Assembly (NCBI GenBank): GCA_037367405.1
Contig: JAZKJV010011602.1
Location: forward strand, 1-64,000
DNA from: Ottelia alismoides
Lineage: Eukaryota; Streptophyta; Magnoliopsida; Alismatales; Hydrocharitaceae
DNA length: 64,000 nucleotides
Reading direction: 5' to 3'
Positions within the stretch are counted from its first letter, which is position 1, and each line of letters starts with the position of its first letter. Both the position numbers and the translations under genes were made by a program. Below the pieces are notes generated by a model that was given only the letters and a program-made list of their open reading frames with translations, ran no database searches and was not told the origin of the DNA. Below, one piece after another: positions 1 through 11,732 of the stretch.

Positions 1-1743
1 TCCCCCTTCCTTCTTGGGAAGGCATACAACTTCCCACTTAAACATGATGAGTGCCATAAGCCCAGAGGAAATCAGCACATAATGCACTCCACCGTCTTTG
101 CGAGGCCAATCGGGAGAAGAGTTCCAGCAGCCCAGTGGAGGAAGACCCCATAAATCACAGAATTGAGCAGTTGTAAGCGGCCGGCGAGGTTAAGGACCTT
201 GCTCTCCAGCCACCAAGCAAGGTCCTAACCCTATCCGTGAGAGCTTGTGCCGCCGCCATTCTTTCCTTTTGCAGGGGTTGAGGGGGATTCCCAAGTATTT
301 CGCCGGTAGGGGCTGGGGTTAGCAGGCCCACTTCAAGGCATAGCCCAAAATCCGTAGAAGAGAGGAGTGGGAGGATAAGTTTGCTTTTCTTCGTGTCATC
401 GCTAAGCCAGACATATCCTCAAAGTCCATCAGGATACGTCTAACTTCCTTCAAAGCGGCCTTTGACTTTCTGCAGAAGAAATGAGATCGTCCGCGAAGAT
501 TAGGTGCGAGGGTACCCTTGTACCTCCCATGCGAGTGGGAAGGAAGGTACCACTCACACACCGCCAGTTCAGTCAAAGAGGAGAGGGAATCCATGGCAAT
601 GGCAAATAGATTAGGGCTAAGGGGGTCCCCTTGCCGCAGCCCCTCCCCGAAGAGAAAAAACCATGCGGGGAGCCGTCCACAAGGACCGAGAACATAGGAG
701 AGGAGATGCAATATGAAATCCAACCAATCCATTTCGAGTCGAATCCTCTCAACCTCAGGCTTTCAAGAAGGAAAGCGTGGTCCACCGAGTCGAAGGCTTT
801 TGCAAGATCAATTTTGATACAAGCCTTGTTTTGCACTCGCTCTACGCCCCGACCCGTGAATCACTTCTTGGGCAAGCCTGATGCAATCGCCCATAGATCT
901 CCCTTTAATAAAAGCAGTTTGGTTGGGCGCAATCAACTCCGGGACCACTTGAGCAAGTCTCAAGGCCAGGATCTTTGAGAAAATTTTGTAGAGCGTGTTG
1001 CAGCAAGCAATCGGCCTAAAGTCACCCAAGTTTGCAGGGGTTGCCACCTTAGGTACAAGCGTTAGGAAAGTATGATTGAATCCACAGGGGTGGGATCCGC
1101 CATCCCACAAATATTGCAAAGCAAGGATGAGGTCTGCCTTGAGTAAAGCCCAGTGCCTTTTGAAAAACCCCGCATTGAAGCCATCCGGGCCCGGTGCTTT
1201 AGAGGAGTGGATGCTCATTAGCGCACCTTCAATTTCTTTCTCAGAGAAGGGGCGCGACAGCCAATGACTGGCCACCTGAGTTAGTACAAATCTAGGCTCA
1301 ATAGGCCTAATTGTCACTGTTCTAGTATGATCCTTCGCAAGCAATCCTGAGAAATATGAAACCGCTTCTGCAGCCACCTTGGATAGGTTGTCAACAATGT
1401 TTCCCGTCCCATCCAGAAGGAATGGAATTGAATTCCTAGATCTTCTCGCACATGCTTCCGCATGAAAGAATTTGGTGTTCCTGTCTCCCAATTTGAGCCA
1501 GTTGACTCTGCTCTTCTGCCTCCACATTGATTCCACATCCTCATCAAGCTTGATCAAGTAATCCTTAGCATCTTTCTCAAGTTGGGCAAGGAAGGGGTCA
1601 AGCGGCTCAACCGAAAGAGCTTCATTAATATTTTCCAGGGTCACAGCCATCGTCCTTATATCTTGGCGAACGTCCCCATGCGTTTTAGCTTATAATTTGA
1701 GTGCATTTTTGACAGCCCGGAGCTTCTGCTGGAACCTTTCAGT
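1..1743 (-). mobile_element. LINE (non-LTR) retrotransposon remnant, ORF2 reverse transcriptase, open at left edge
   Basis: Read on the minus strand, several frames together give a plant LINE ORF2. The longest open stretch (1650 to 808) carries the endonuclease-RT linker, the motif SKAPGPDGF and the segment LGDFRPIACCNTLYKI, all characteristic of plant L1-type reverse transcriptase. The KIDLAKAFDSVDHAFL segment follows in another frame (836 to 573). An intact FADD catalytic motif is at 485-496. Below about 320 the RT thumb continues (ALTDRVRTLLGGW, then a VIYGVFLHWAAG-like stretch) to the window edge. Upstream of the ATG at 1650 the same frame stays coding-like to about 1743, with one in-frame stop. 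At least two frameshifts and this stop make it non-functional. Upstream of 1743 the sequence changes to a segment repeated at 2925-3000, so the element is 5'-truncated or was deleted there. Confidence 0.93.
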
Positions 1744-1977
1744 GGGTTGTTGTGATGAGATGATTTGTTTAGTCATGCGATGTTGGGGATTCGGTTGAAG
1801 AAGTTAGATGAGAGGGAGAGTGGAAAGTGGTGTTGGCAATCAATCAATTGACAATAATTAACAATAAGAACTTTTCATAATGGTAGAGTATTTTCAGGTA
1901 GTACTGCTGAACACGATGAGTTCCTTGTAATGGAAAAACAGAATTCAATGAGGATTTGGTTCATCCAGAAGGAGGGC

Positions 1978-2776
1978 TGTTGGGTTTACTTGCAATTTCC
2001 AGCCCCAACTTAGGGTTTTTTTTTGATATTTCTCCATTTTTGGCCCCCCAATCGCAGCCCCTATCGCCCTTTCCATTCCAAGGAATTTCAAGAACGCAGC
2101 AGGGTTTTGGTTTTGCCCCACCTATTCCTTTCCAGAACGACGACGCTCCATTTCCTCCTCTTTCTTCAAGCACCGGCAGCGGGGGTTTCGAACCCATCAT
2201 CCTCCACACGCGAGAGCAAGAGGCCGTGCGTGAGGGAGAGAGAACATCAGCCGAGCTCGAGAGGAGCAACGACTACGGCTGCTTGTTGAAGAGGAACCAC
2301 CGTTTGGGTGAGTTCGAGAGGGTGCAGTTGGTGGTCGTTGCAGACGACCTTAAGGAGCCGAGCATCAGTTTGGGTCTCCATCCGGGAGCCCACAAGGGGA
2401 GTCAATCCATCTATCTTGATTTGAGCTCGTTGTTTGTTATTTTAGATACCTAGGGTAGTTGGCTACTTGAAGAACTACCTATTGTGCTCGTGGTTTGTAC
2501 CTCGGTTTTATGGGCAACAAAACTGGGAAGAACTTTGGCTCGCTTTGACCGTAGTGAAATCGTTGCCGGTCTTGCCACATGGTTTTTCCCTTACTCACAT
2601 CGAGTAAGGGTTTCCACGTAAAAATTCTTATCTCTTGTGGTTGCTTGTGTGCTTGATTGTGATTGTTGCCATTGAGTTCCCGTATGGGGAACATATATTG
2701 TATTGTTGTGCCATCTTTGCTGCAGGACAATTTTAGGGGGATATATCCTGGGTTGATTGCCCCATTATCCCCAACA
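1978..2776 (+). mobile_element. Solo LTR of a Ty1/copia-type retrotransposon
   Basis: The segment begins TGTTGGG and ends CCCCAACA, the usual copia inverted LTR termini. It is bracketed by an exact 5-bp direct repeat, AGGGC, at 1973-1977 and 2777-2781. The 3' part carries a stretch ending in GGGTTTCCACGTAAAAA, followed by a T/G-rich tail with many TTGTG units, typical of the R-U5 part of plant copia LTRs. No internal domain lies beside it, so it is a solo LTR left by LTR-LTR recombination. The 165-codon open frame at 1956-2453 lies mostly inside it and is not a gene. Confidence 0.78.
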
Positions 2777-2781
2777 AGGGC

Positions 2782-3436
2782 AAGGATGGGTCTCACATGC
2801 GGGGTCGCAAGGGTTGATGGGGCTCCATTGTCGGTTGTTTCAGTTCAACAATGAGGTGTACCAATGTTATTGGGTGATTGAATGGGTCTTTGCGTGCTCG
2901 ATGATTGGGGGAAGCATTTGGAATGGGTTGTTGTATTCAGATGGTTTGTTTACTCATGAGATGTGGGGGATTCGATTGAAGAAGAGGGGAAGCAGAAGAA
3001 CCACTTGCATCAGAGGTGAAGGAACCTTATATCTTTGGGATGGAGGCTCATACTCTCTTTCTTAGCTAATCTTCTCACCTCCACTTGTAATTCAGTGCAA
3101 AACCATAAAGCATTGGTTCATAGGTACCTTTCTATCAGTAACCTGGCTGGCCTAAGTGTTCGGTCTTTCTAGGACTTCAACAGGTTGGTATACACACTTC
3201 ATTGCGTCCGGTCAAGAGTTGTTGGCAATGTAAACAATGACTACCTAGTCTTCGAAGCCCAAACTAAAAACCAAGGGAACTGGATCCTATATTACAGGCA
3301 AAAGCTAATGATTTCATGAAAATACGAGGGAGAGTTGATTGTAAAGGTTGGCAATTTAGTGATGCGTTTAGCAATCAGTGGTAAGATTGGGTCTTTTGGG
3401 GGGGGGGGAATGGTGTTTTCAGTGCACAGATGGGGT
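2782..3436. other. Non-genic stretch with a short duplicated segment
   Basis: No convincing coding region is seen. The stretch 2925-3000 is an imperfect copy of 1742-1800, sharing TGGGTTGTTGT and a later GGATTCG.TTGAAGAAG. One of the two copies therefore abuts the LINE truncation point. The rest has no recognised feature. Confidence 0.4.
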
Positions 3437-3445
3437 GGTGGAGAG

Positions 3446-3659
3446 CAAGGCCCTAAATGTCGGTTTCGGTCACCATTTCGGTATCGACCAAAACAGAATT
3501 TTGGTGGAATTTCGACCGGAATTTCGGTCATTTCGGTCATTTTTTGTACTAGGGCCCCCATATTTTGGTCGTTTCGATCATTTCGGTTGAATTTCAATTT
3601 CGACTGGATATCGATATTCGACATAAATTTGACCGAATTTCGCTGAAATTTGAGGCCAT
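3446..3659. mobile_element. 214-bp MITE of Mutator-like type (family M1)
   Basis: An exact 9-bp direct repeat, GGTGGAGAG, lies at 3437-3445 and 3660-3668. It encloses a 214-bp segment with imperfect inverted ends (AAGGCCCTAAAT at the left, ATGGCCTCAAAT on the opposite strand at the right). The interior is built of degenerate TTTCGGTC and GAATTTCG words on both strands. A 9-bp target duplication is the mark of the Mutator superfamily. A very similar 213-bp segment with its own 9-bp duplication lies at 8088-8300. Confidence 0.7.
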
Positions 3660-3668
3660 GGTGGAGAG

Positions 3669-4132
3669 GATGGGAGGAAAATATGCGGTTGAACAAGAAC
3701 CGAGGACGTGCTCGGAGTGGAAGGAGCTCGGAGTTGCATTGCAAGGTGTTCGGAATAGAGGGAATTCTCCGACAAGGAGCAGGTGAGGAGGTGGTGCTGG
3801 TAGGTGACGGATGGTTGCCCATGAGCAGAAGAAGATGGAGGAAGAAACTAGATAGAGGATAATACCTTATTATGCTTATACTTCTCCCATTTTATGGAAT
3901 TACACTTGTACCTTTAATTTAACGTATGTTATATAAACGATAACTTACTGGAAAGCATAACTGTTAATCATCCAAAAAGTTAGGAGCAAAAGTGACATTA
4001 CAAAAAGACCGAGGATTAACGTAAATTGTAGAATTTAGAGATGGCCAACAAGTTTGAAAAATCCAAAGATAAAACGGGCATTATGTAAGTCCATAGTGTT
4101 CGTATACTCCGGATAGAGTTTATAAGATCGGT
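3669..4132. other. AT-rich stretch, nothing recognised
   Basis: Between a MITE and the copia element. Open frames here are short and have no recognisable domain. Confidence 0.5.
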
Positions 4133-4137
4133 CTATC

Positions 4138-5089
4138 TGTTGAAAACATGCTCTTTAAGGCATACATTGAACAGTAATATCCATGATCAATACGAATTAA
4201 TGTATTATATATTAACAAAGTTAGAGTCATGTATATCCGATTCATATAGTAATTGCAAGATGTATGCGGGAACCAATCATAACATTTATACATCATTTTA
4301 GGACGAGATCCACAAAAGACAAAGCAGTAAATAAATTATGACAAATAAGATAGAAAACAGATTAGATTAGAGATTACCGAAGCGTCTACTTGTCCTTAGA
4401 GAGGATATCAACCCAACAATACCAATGCGAAGGGTATTGATGATCCACTCTCAGAATATGATGGCACACGATTGTTATCAACACATACCGACGAAAACAT
4501 CCTTCAAAATATCTCAGAGAACTGCAACTGAGAGAAGAAGAAACCACGTGTCACAGTTGCAGTGGAACAACAGAGAGAAAAAGATGGCGAAAGAGTTTTC
4601 TTGCGAGTGACGAAAATGGTGTCTAGGGAAAGGGTATAAGAAGACATAGAGCTTAGCTTTTCATCTTCTGAACATGCCCCCCACCCAAACAAGCGCCTTT
4701 ACTGATTTTAAAATGATGGCTAGATCAGATTTGTTGGAGTTGAATCGAATTCCCTCATTGCGATCGAATCACATTTATTTCTTAGAATTAGTTTATTCAA
4801 CCTTCTAATGAAACATGCATCAAAAGTATCAAGATCCATGATCCGAATTGATTCTCCCAAGTCAGAGTTGGAGACGGAGTCGAGCGCTAACGCATGTGTT
4901 GGGTTTTGAACCACCAAAAATTTAGAACTACTAGATGTGGGACTAAGTTTTCACCCAAGACTCACATTGTTTTAAATTTGTGAATTCGTAACTTCCCTTC
5001 AGTATCATTTAGTTTCTCAATTGAAATCAAATTAAAATCTAATGTAACTGCATAAATTTACTAAATTAAACGTAATTCCAGTTTGAACA
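4138..5089 (-). repeat. 3' LTR of the copia element
   Basis: Left-hand copy of the LTR pair, the 3' LTR because the element reads on the minus strand. The outer end TGTTGAAAA next to the CTATC duplication is firm. The inner end (about 5089, at a CA) is approximate because the two copies diverge there. Confidence 0.8.
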
Positions 5090-8087
5090 TCTACTCAAGT
5101 TTACTACTTTGACCTTAACATGAGCAAAGTGAACTATGTTTTGAACTTGAGACTTTATTGTTAAAATATACAGTAGAAACAACGAAGTATTGTTCTTGGT
5201 ACAATCTTCAGGATTGGTTCTTTTAAAGGACATGCACTCTTATCTTGTTTCATGAGTGTATTCAGGAAAGATCATCTTTCTTTAACTACAGTCCACAGTA
5301 ACACTCACATAGGTTGCGTTCGTCAAGGATGCAGTGCTAACATTCTCCCAAAGCCTACACTCTTCCTAAAACTCACATGTTAAATGGCATTTAGGCTTCC
5401 ATGGATAAGACACTCATGTGTAAGCATTGAAATCAAAGTGTTAACTAGTTCTCCAAACAACTTGTTATTACCACATTGAACCTACTTTGTGGGATCTCCA
5501 CTCAGATAGGTTGGGTTGTTACTATAAAGAAACTCTTAATGGATCTGAGTTCCACCCCAAGCTTAGACTTTAGGACTAAAGATGTATTTAGTCCCTTAGT
5601 CAATGGACCTGCCATGTTGTCTTTGGATCCAACAAAATCCACAGTCAATACTCCACGAGGCACCAAATCCCTTAACATCTTAAGTCTGATTTGTATATGT
5701 CTCCTTGCTCTCTGATTTAACTTTGAACTCTTGATCTTGACAATTGTGGTCAAGTAGTCACAATGTACAGAGATCGTAGGAACTGACTGACATACCAAAA
5801 GAATTTCTGAAAGGCGTTCCCTTAGCCATTCAACCTCAATCCCTAGTGTCCAAAGCACACAACTCACCCTCAAACACAGACCGAGCTAAAATCTTCTCCT
5901 TCACAAACCTCCAGGAAACTGCACCGCCTCCAAGGGTAAAAATATACCATGTAACTCCATTACTCACAAACTCCTTTATTTTTCCTATCCAGCTTACATC
6001 ACTATATCCTTCTCATAAAGATGGACGTCTGCCATAATACAAACTAAGGAAAATAGTTTCCTTCAAGCACTTCAATACTCGATCCAGAGCCTCCCGTCGA
6101 GTACTGTTAGGATAACTAGTGTATCTACTAAGTTTTGCAACCGAGAATGAAATATCAAATCTCGTGCATTTTACAAGATACATTAAACTTCCTATCACTT
6201 GTCACTACCTTTGTTGAGCTACAGATACTCCACTCTTGTTCTTACACAGAGTTTTGGATGAATCAAAAGGAGTGCTTACAGCTTTGCAATCTTGATATCC
6301 AAAATTTTCAAGTATCTTCTCAATATAGTGAGATTTTGAAACTACAATCCCATCAACTGACCTTATCGGTTCGAGATCCAAGATCACGTCAAAATACCCA
6401 TGTCATTCATCTCAAACTTGCTATTTAGGAACGCTTTAGTCTCATTAATAATCCTCACATGTGATCCAAACAACAATATGTCATCAACAAATAGGCACCA
6501 AGACATTACACTCATCATCTTTCACCTTGGAATAAATGTACTTACCGGATTCATGAACCTCAAAGTCACATGGTAAAATAGTTTTGTCATGCCACTACTT
6601 TGGTACTTGTTTCAATTCGTAAAGGTATTTAACAAGTTTGCAAACTTTTCCATCATATCATGAGTTACAATTTCATCAGGTTGATCCATATAGATCCCCT
6701 CAAGATCGTCATGCAAGAAGGTGGTCTTCACATCCATTTGGTGGATAGAAAGATCATATACAAATGTCAATGCTATAAGCATCCAGATTGTGATCATTCT
6801 AGTCACATATAAATAAGTATCAAATAATCGGTACCTTCCTTCTACCTAAAGTCCTTAGCAACTAATTTGACTTTATAATTTTCAATAGATATGCTAAACC
6901 TAAGCTTTATCTTAAACACCCATTTACGCTCAACTGTAGAGTATCCTTTGGGTAAATCAACCAGTTCTCAAGTCCTATTTGTCATAATTGAATTCATCTC
7001 AGATTTGACGACTTCCTTCCATTGTTTTGCTTCAGATGAAGTCATGGCTTTCTTGTACCTAGGAAGATCTCCCTCGATCTGGAAGACAACAATGTCACTA
7101 CCTAGATCATTGCCTATCCGTGGTCGTTTACTCTTCCTTGGCTTAATTTCTTCTGAAAAGTTGTTGGGTTCACATTGAGTCTCAACCACCACATTTGTTA
7201 TCCTTTCCATTTGATCTGGAATAGACCCTAATGTGGAGGTATCATCACTCGTCAGATTTTGAGGAGTCTCAATCTTCATAGGGAAGACATTCTAAAAAAT
7301 GTAGCATCACAGAGTTCAACAATAATGTTTCTATGCTTGCTATGTCAGATTGGATTACCCAAAACCTGTATGCATAACTATTTTTTAGATAACCTAAAAA
7401 AACGTATAAATAGTTTTAGGATCTAGATTTTTTCTCATGTGTTCTGAGACTAAAACCTTAGCGAGACAACCTCACAGTTTGAGATACCCTATGCTTGATT
7501 TTCTATTTCTCCAAAATTGAAAAGGATATATTTCCATATGGCTTGGAAGGACCGTGTTCAGAATAGGGTCAACCATATTTAAGTCCTTCCCCACATATAG
7601 GTTGGAATTCCAAAACTCTATAGTAGAATATTGATCATGTCAGTTAAGGTCTTATTTTTCTGTTCTGTTATCCAATTTGATTGTGGCGAATATGGAGCAA
7701 TAACTTTATGAACTATGTCAAACAGTTTACAATGCTCATCAAACAAATTAGGAGTATATTCACCCCATCTATCTGGCTTAAGGTGTTTAAGCACTTTTCT
7801 TTTTGTGTATCAGCCTCATTCCTAAAAATAAGATATTTTTCTAAGACTTTGTCCTTGATTTTCATTAGATACACATAACAATATCTACTTAAAAATAAGA
7901 CATTTCCAAACCATGGATCATGAATATTATACTTCCATTTGGTCATGGAAAACTTTATGAACTTGACGACAGAGTATTTCTCAATATCGAGATCTTTGGT
8001 GTTATACTTCCGATCTAGTTCTTCCTAAAGCCCCTTCACAATCTACGTGGATGAATGGTATATGACAAATAATGTGGTGAATAAAGC

Positions 8088-8300
8088 ATGGTTTCAGATT
8101 TCTCAAAATTCCAAAATTTTGGTTTCGACAATGAATAGAAATCTTGAGCGAAATGTCGATATGAGGGCGCTTTCCGATCATTTCTTCACAAATAATGGTA
8201 TATATGGGTGAAATGTTGTCGAATTTCATCAAAAATTTTGATGAAATTTTGTATCGATATGATATTGATATGATATCCGAAACCGATATTTAAACCCTTG
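8088..8300. mobile_element. 213-bp MITE (family M1) nested in copia gag
   Basis: A 9-bp direct repeat with one mismatch (GAATAAAGC at 8079-8087, GAACAAAGC at 8301-8309) flanks a segment. It begins ATGGTTTCAGATTTC and ends ATATTTAAACCCTTG. Its interior has the same degenerate TTTCGG/CGAAAT composition and nearly the same length as the 3446-3659 element. It interrupts the copia gag between the RICHVSILLAL and NTKDLDIEKY segments, so it is younger than the retrotransposon. Confidence 0.65.
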
Positions 8301-8577
8301 GAACAAAGCCAACAAGATAGAAACATGACATATACGATCGTGTTCCTTCCACATACTGAGCCTTTTGATTGTTGGGCGAGGGGTTATCCTTTTCCATCGT
8401 AGGGTATTCAGTTTCAAGCATTGAATCTATGGTGGTTGCTCAGATTTTCATGCGTTGTTTCCAATGCTTGAAATTCTGACCACCGAATTTTTCAGGCATT
8501 CCAATCATATCCACCATCGATTTAAGCATGATACCTGACGTGATTTTAATCATGTTTCCTGCTATCCTCTCTAATAT

Positions 8578-9568
8578 TGTTGAAAATAAGATCGTTAAAG
8601 CATCCATTAAACAATAATTTCTATGATTAGTACGAATCAATACATTACATATTGGCGAGATTAAAATCATGCATATTTGACTCATATAGGAATTACAAGA
8701 TGCACACATGAACCTATCAAATTATTTATACATCATTTTAAAAATGATAAGTTCTAGGAAAGACAAAGCAATTAATAAATTACGGCAAACAAGTTAGAAA
8801 ACATATTAGATTAGAGACCATCGAAATGCCAATTATGGGCTGTCCTTGAGAGAATATCTCCCCCACGATACTAGTGCGAAGGATACTGGTGATCTGCTAC
8901 CAGGATATGACGACACACGATTGTCGTGCGCACATCAACAAGATTATCCTTGGAAGTGCCTCAGAGAATGACAACCGAGAGATAGAAAAAATTGCAGGTC
9001 GCAATTGCGATGGAATAACAAAGAACAAAAGACGGTGAGAGAGTTTTCTTGCAGTGAAAAAAAAACATCCATGGGAAGGGTATCTGAAGACCTAGAGTGC
9101 GGCTTTTCATCTTCAATAAATGCCTTCTCCAATGGGCGCCTCTTCGGATTCCGAAACGTCTACTAGATCAGATCTGTTGGAATCGAGTCAAATTCCCTCA
9201 GTGCGCTCGAATCACATTTAATCCGTAGAATTAATTTATTCGACGCGCTAATGAAACCTGCATCAAAAGTAGCAGTATTCAAATTGACTCAGGAGAGCGG
9301 AGCGCACACGTGTGTAGTCATCCATTCCTTTTCTCTACTATTGTTAGAAGAGCTTGTGTTATGAACTCATGTAAGCCTACCAAAAATTTAGAACTATTTA
9401 ATGAGGTACTAAACTCCAACACAAGACTCACAATGTTTCAATTTTGTGAATATTCCCAATTTTTCCTTCAATGTCATTTAGTTTCTCAATTAAAATCGAA
9501 TTAAAATTCAATGTAATTGCATAGATTTATCAAATTAAAATCTAATTATATTGATATTAAATATACCA
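8578..9568 (-). repeat. 5' LTR of the copia element
   Basis: Right-hand LTR copy. The outer end (CA at 9567-9568) abuts the CTATC duplication. Just inside its other end, on the minus strand, is an ATATTAGAGAG stretch that could be a decayed tRNA-Met primer site (usual form TGGTATCAGAGC). Confidence 0.8.
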
Positions 9569-9573
9569 CTATC

Positions 9574-10403
9574 CGCCTCTAGCGTAGCACAAGCTGTCAC
9601 CTTTGAGAGCCGAAAAGGGGAAATGTGTGAAGTTGAAGTTTGTATAATAGTTAAATTCGTGACGATATTTACTTGGTGTGGACCATACTGGACCAATCAG
9701 TCTTTACGATATGGCATGAGCAGATGACAAGACTCCAAGGTTAATTACTAAGTATCATGCACGCATTCATCCCATATATATTTTGCACGTTCAAGCAGCC
9801 CTTGAGAAAGACATCTCCAATTTAATGGCACGTGATTATTGTATAACACAGGTGGCATTGGAACGAGAAAACCGGTACAATTAATGAGATCCATCTGCCC
9901 ACTTTCCATTTCCATCTCCCACACTCCCCACGTCGGCCATCACCGACGACGACTCCATTAGATGGATCATGCAAATCTGCTCATCTTATTATATCATTGT
10001 AAGGGGACCAAGACGATCAGAAGACGCCAAACTTGTGCAATTATTAGGTTGATGTTAAAGTGTGTAGTACGTCGTGAAAGGAGAAGCTAATATATTGGTC
10101 TGATTGAACAGTACTGTATGGCAGACATTAGAAGTAGTTGAATGCTTAACTGGGAATGATTTGCAGGTAATTAATCTCTAGTTAAGTTCAAAATGGATAA
10201 AGAGATGTTTTTTAATATTATTCTGGAAAATGTATATCTAGATGAGTCTTCCCGAGCACTTAATCACTAACAGATAAAACATGAAGTCAGCACAACATTC
10301 TTTACTCATCAGACCGCTACCTAGAAAGATGCTTTACGATGATATAAATTTATGGCCCGAAATAGATGCTTTTAACAATGTACTAAAAGTGTCTCTCTAG
10401 ATG
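9574..10403. other. Intergenic stretch, nothing recognised
   Basis: No open frame of note, no LTR or TIR pair seen. Two moderately GC-rich patches (about 9930-9960 and 10000-10040) have no visible coding signature. Confidence 0.5.
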
Positions 10404-10408
10404 GTTAT

Positions 10409-11620
10409 TGTCACACCTCCAAATTCCGTGATAGAGAATGATTGTGCATACACGGTAGCTGGATGTTCGAAATGATCGATGGAGCTGGACTTCTGGAGAA
10501 GTCCGAAAACGCGTGGATATTACAAAGGTTATCCACGAGAGTTTGGAGGCTCAATCGTACGCTACAAGGGAGAAGCATCACAGAGGACACTGGCTCGGTA
10601 GCAAAGTGTCATGAAGCTTGTAGCAGTGCGAGCACAATGAGTACAGGCAGTAGTGCAAGACATGACAATGGATGCACGTAGCAGGAACATACGTGAGCGC
10701 AAAAAGGGCGGTTTGCAGTAAAGCAGTATGCATTGAGGAGTAATGCGGTACGGTCACATAGGCGTACGCACAAAGTCGCACGATATCGATACTGATGTGT
10801 GGTGATCCACAAAGGCATGGAGCGTTGCAGATGCTGAGTACGAGCATTGTCGAGCATGCTCGGCAGTACACGTACGAGAGTGGTCTGGAGACCATAATAG
10901 CAAAGTTCTGGAGGACCTCCCTTAGCACGCATAACGCTAAGGAAGGTTTACTACATGAGGATCTGGAGGCCGCAAGTTCCCTTTGGCACAAGATCGAGTG
11001 TTCGGTGATATTCGGTGAATTACGGCAAAGCTGCATCAGCAAGTGTTGGAGTGCGGTGTGCTGATGACTGGGCGGTTGAGATGGCATCAACCGTACGGGA
11101 AGACGAAAGGACAACAAGGGAGTCGAAGAAACATGAAGACAAAGAGTTGCTGCGGAACGCGAAGGGTGACCGAAGGACAACAAGGGGTATCTTGTGTCTT
11201 TATGTGTCATTATTGTAGATGTAATAATAAGTGTCGCTTGGGTTGCCTTGAGTCTTGTATAAAAGAAGATGTGGTGGTTAATTTATAAACACACATAGTG
11301 TACACACAAGTGGAGAGTGTCATCACCTAGTCCAGAGCAAGTTCCCCTTCTAATAAGAGAAGAAGCTTTGTGTCCATGCTTGTGTGGTCATTTGGTTGCG
11401 TTCTTGCACGTTCTTGAGCGAGTTCTTAAGAGTGTTCTTGAGCGATCCGAGAATTCGTGCTAATGCTTGTGTTAGAGCGCAGGTACGTGAGCAAGCAGGA
11501 GTTCGAGAATAGTTAGAACGCGTCCGTGACCGTTCTACTCGGGAAGACTGGTTAGCTACGAGTTAGCTAACGTCGCACAAGTTTGGTTAAAATCAATAGC
11601 GGGATTTTGACCTTATCACA
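10409..11620 (+). mobile_element. Solo LTR, about 1.2 kb, probably Ty3/gypsy type
   Basis: The segment begins TGTCACACCTCC and ends CCTTATCACA. It is bracketed by an exact 5-bp direct repeat GTTAT (10404-10408 and 11621-11625). A TATA-like TTGTATAAAAGAAG lies near 11255 on the plus strand, followed by a T-rich transcribed part, so the LTR probably reads plus. TGTCAC-type termini are common in plant gypsy elements; the superfamily call is inference because no internal domain is present. Open frames at 10442-11288 are inside the LTR and show no domain. Confidence 0.8.
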
Positions 11621-11732
11621 GTTATCTCCAAGCTGGCCGTTTATGTGGATGTCCACATTAGATTAGATAACTTCTTGATACGAACTAGGGAGAATACCTG
11701 TCTAAATAGGATAAACTCCTTCTTCATAAGCT

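Larger units (their letters stand above)
4138..9568 (-). mobile_element. Complete but degenerate Ty1/copia LTR retrotransposon
   Basis: Two direct repeats of about 0.95-1.0 kb (4138 to about 5089, and 8578-9568) both start TGTTGAAAA. The element is flanked by an exact 5-bp target duplication CTATC (4133-4137 and 9569-9573). The internal region reads on the minus strand in copia order. The gag start is near 8520 (MPEKFGGQNFKHW) and a later gag piece near 8030-7950 contains NTKDLDIEKY. Integrase follows at 7920-7800 (SRYCYVYLMKIKDKVLEKY), then RT (QMDVKTTFLHDDLEG, 6806-6612) with a VDD catalytic core near 6478-6489, and RNase H (6387-5502, containing SKDNMAGPLTKG). Protease and much of integrase are missing, many stops and frameshifts are present, and the internal part (about 3.5 kb) is shorter than usual. 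The LTRs differ at many positions, so the insertion is old. Confidence 0.93.

Noticed and set aside
1956..2453. 165-codon plus-strand open frame
   Set aside because: Lies almost wholly inside the solo copia LTR bounded by the AGGGC duplication; no domain.
10442..11288. Frames of up to 210 codons on both strands
   Set aside because: Inside the solo LTR bounded by GTTAT; no domain recognised.
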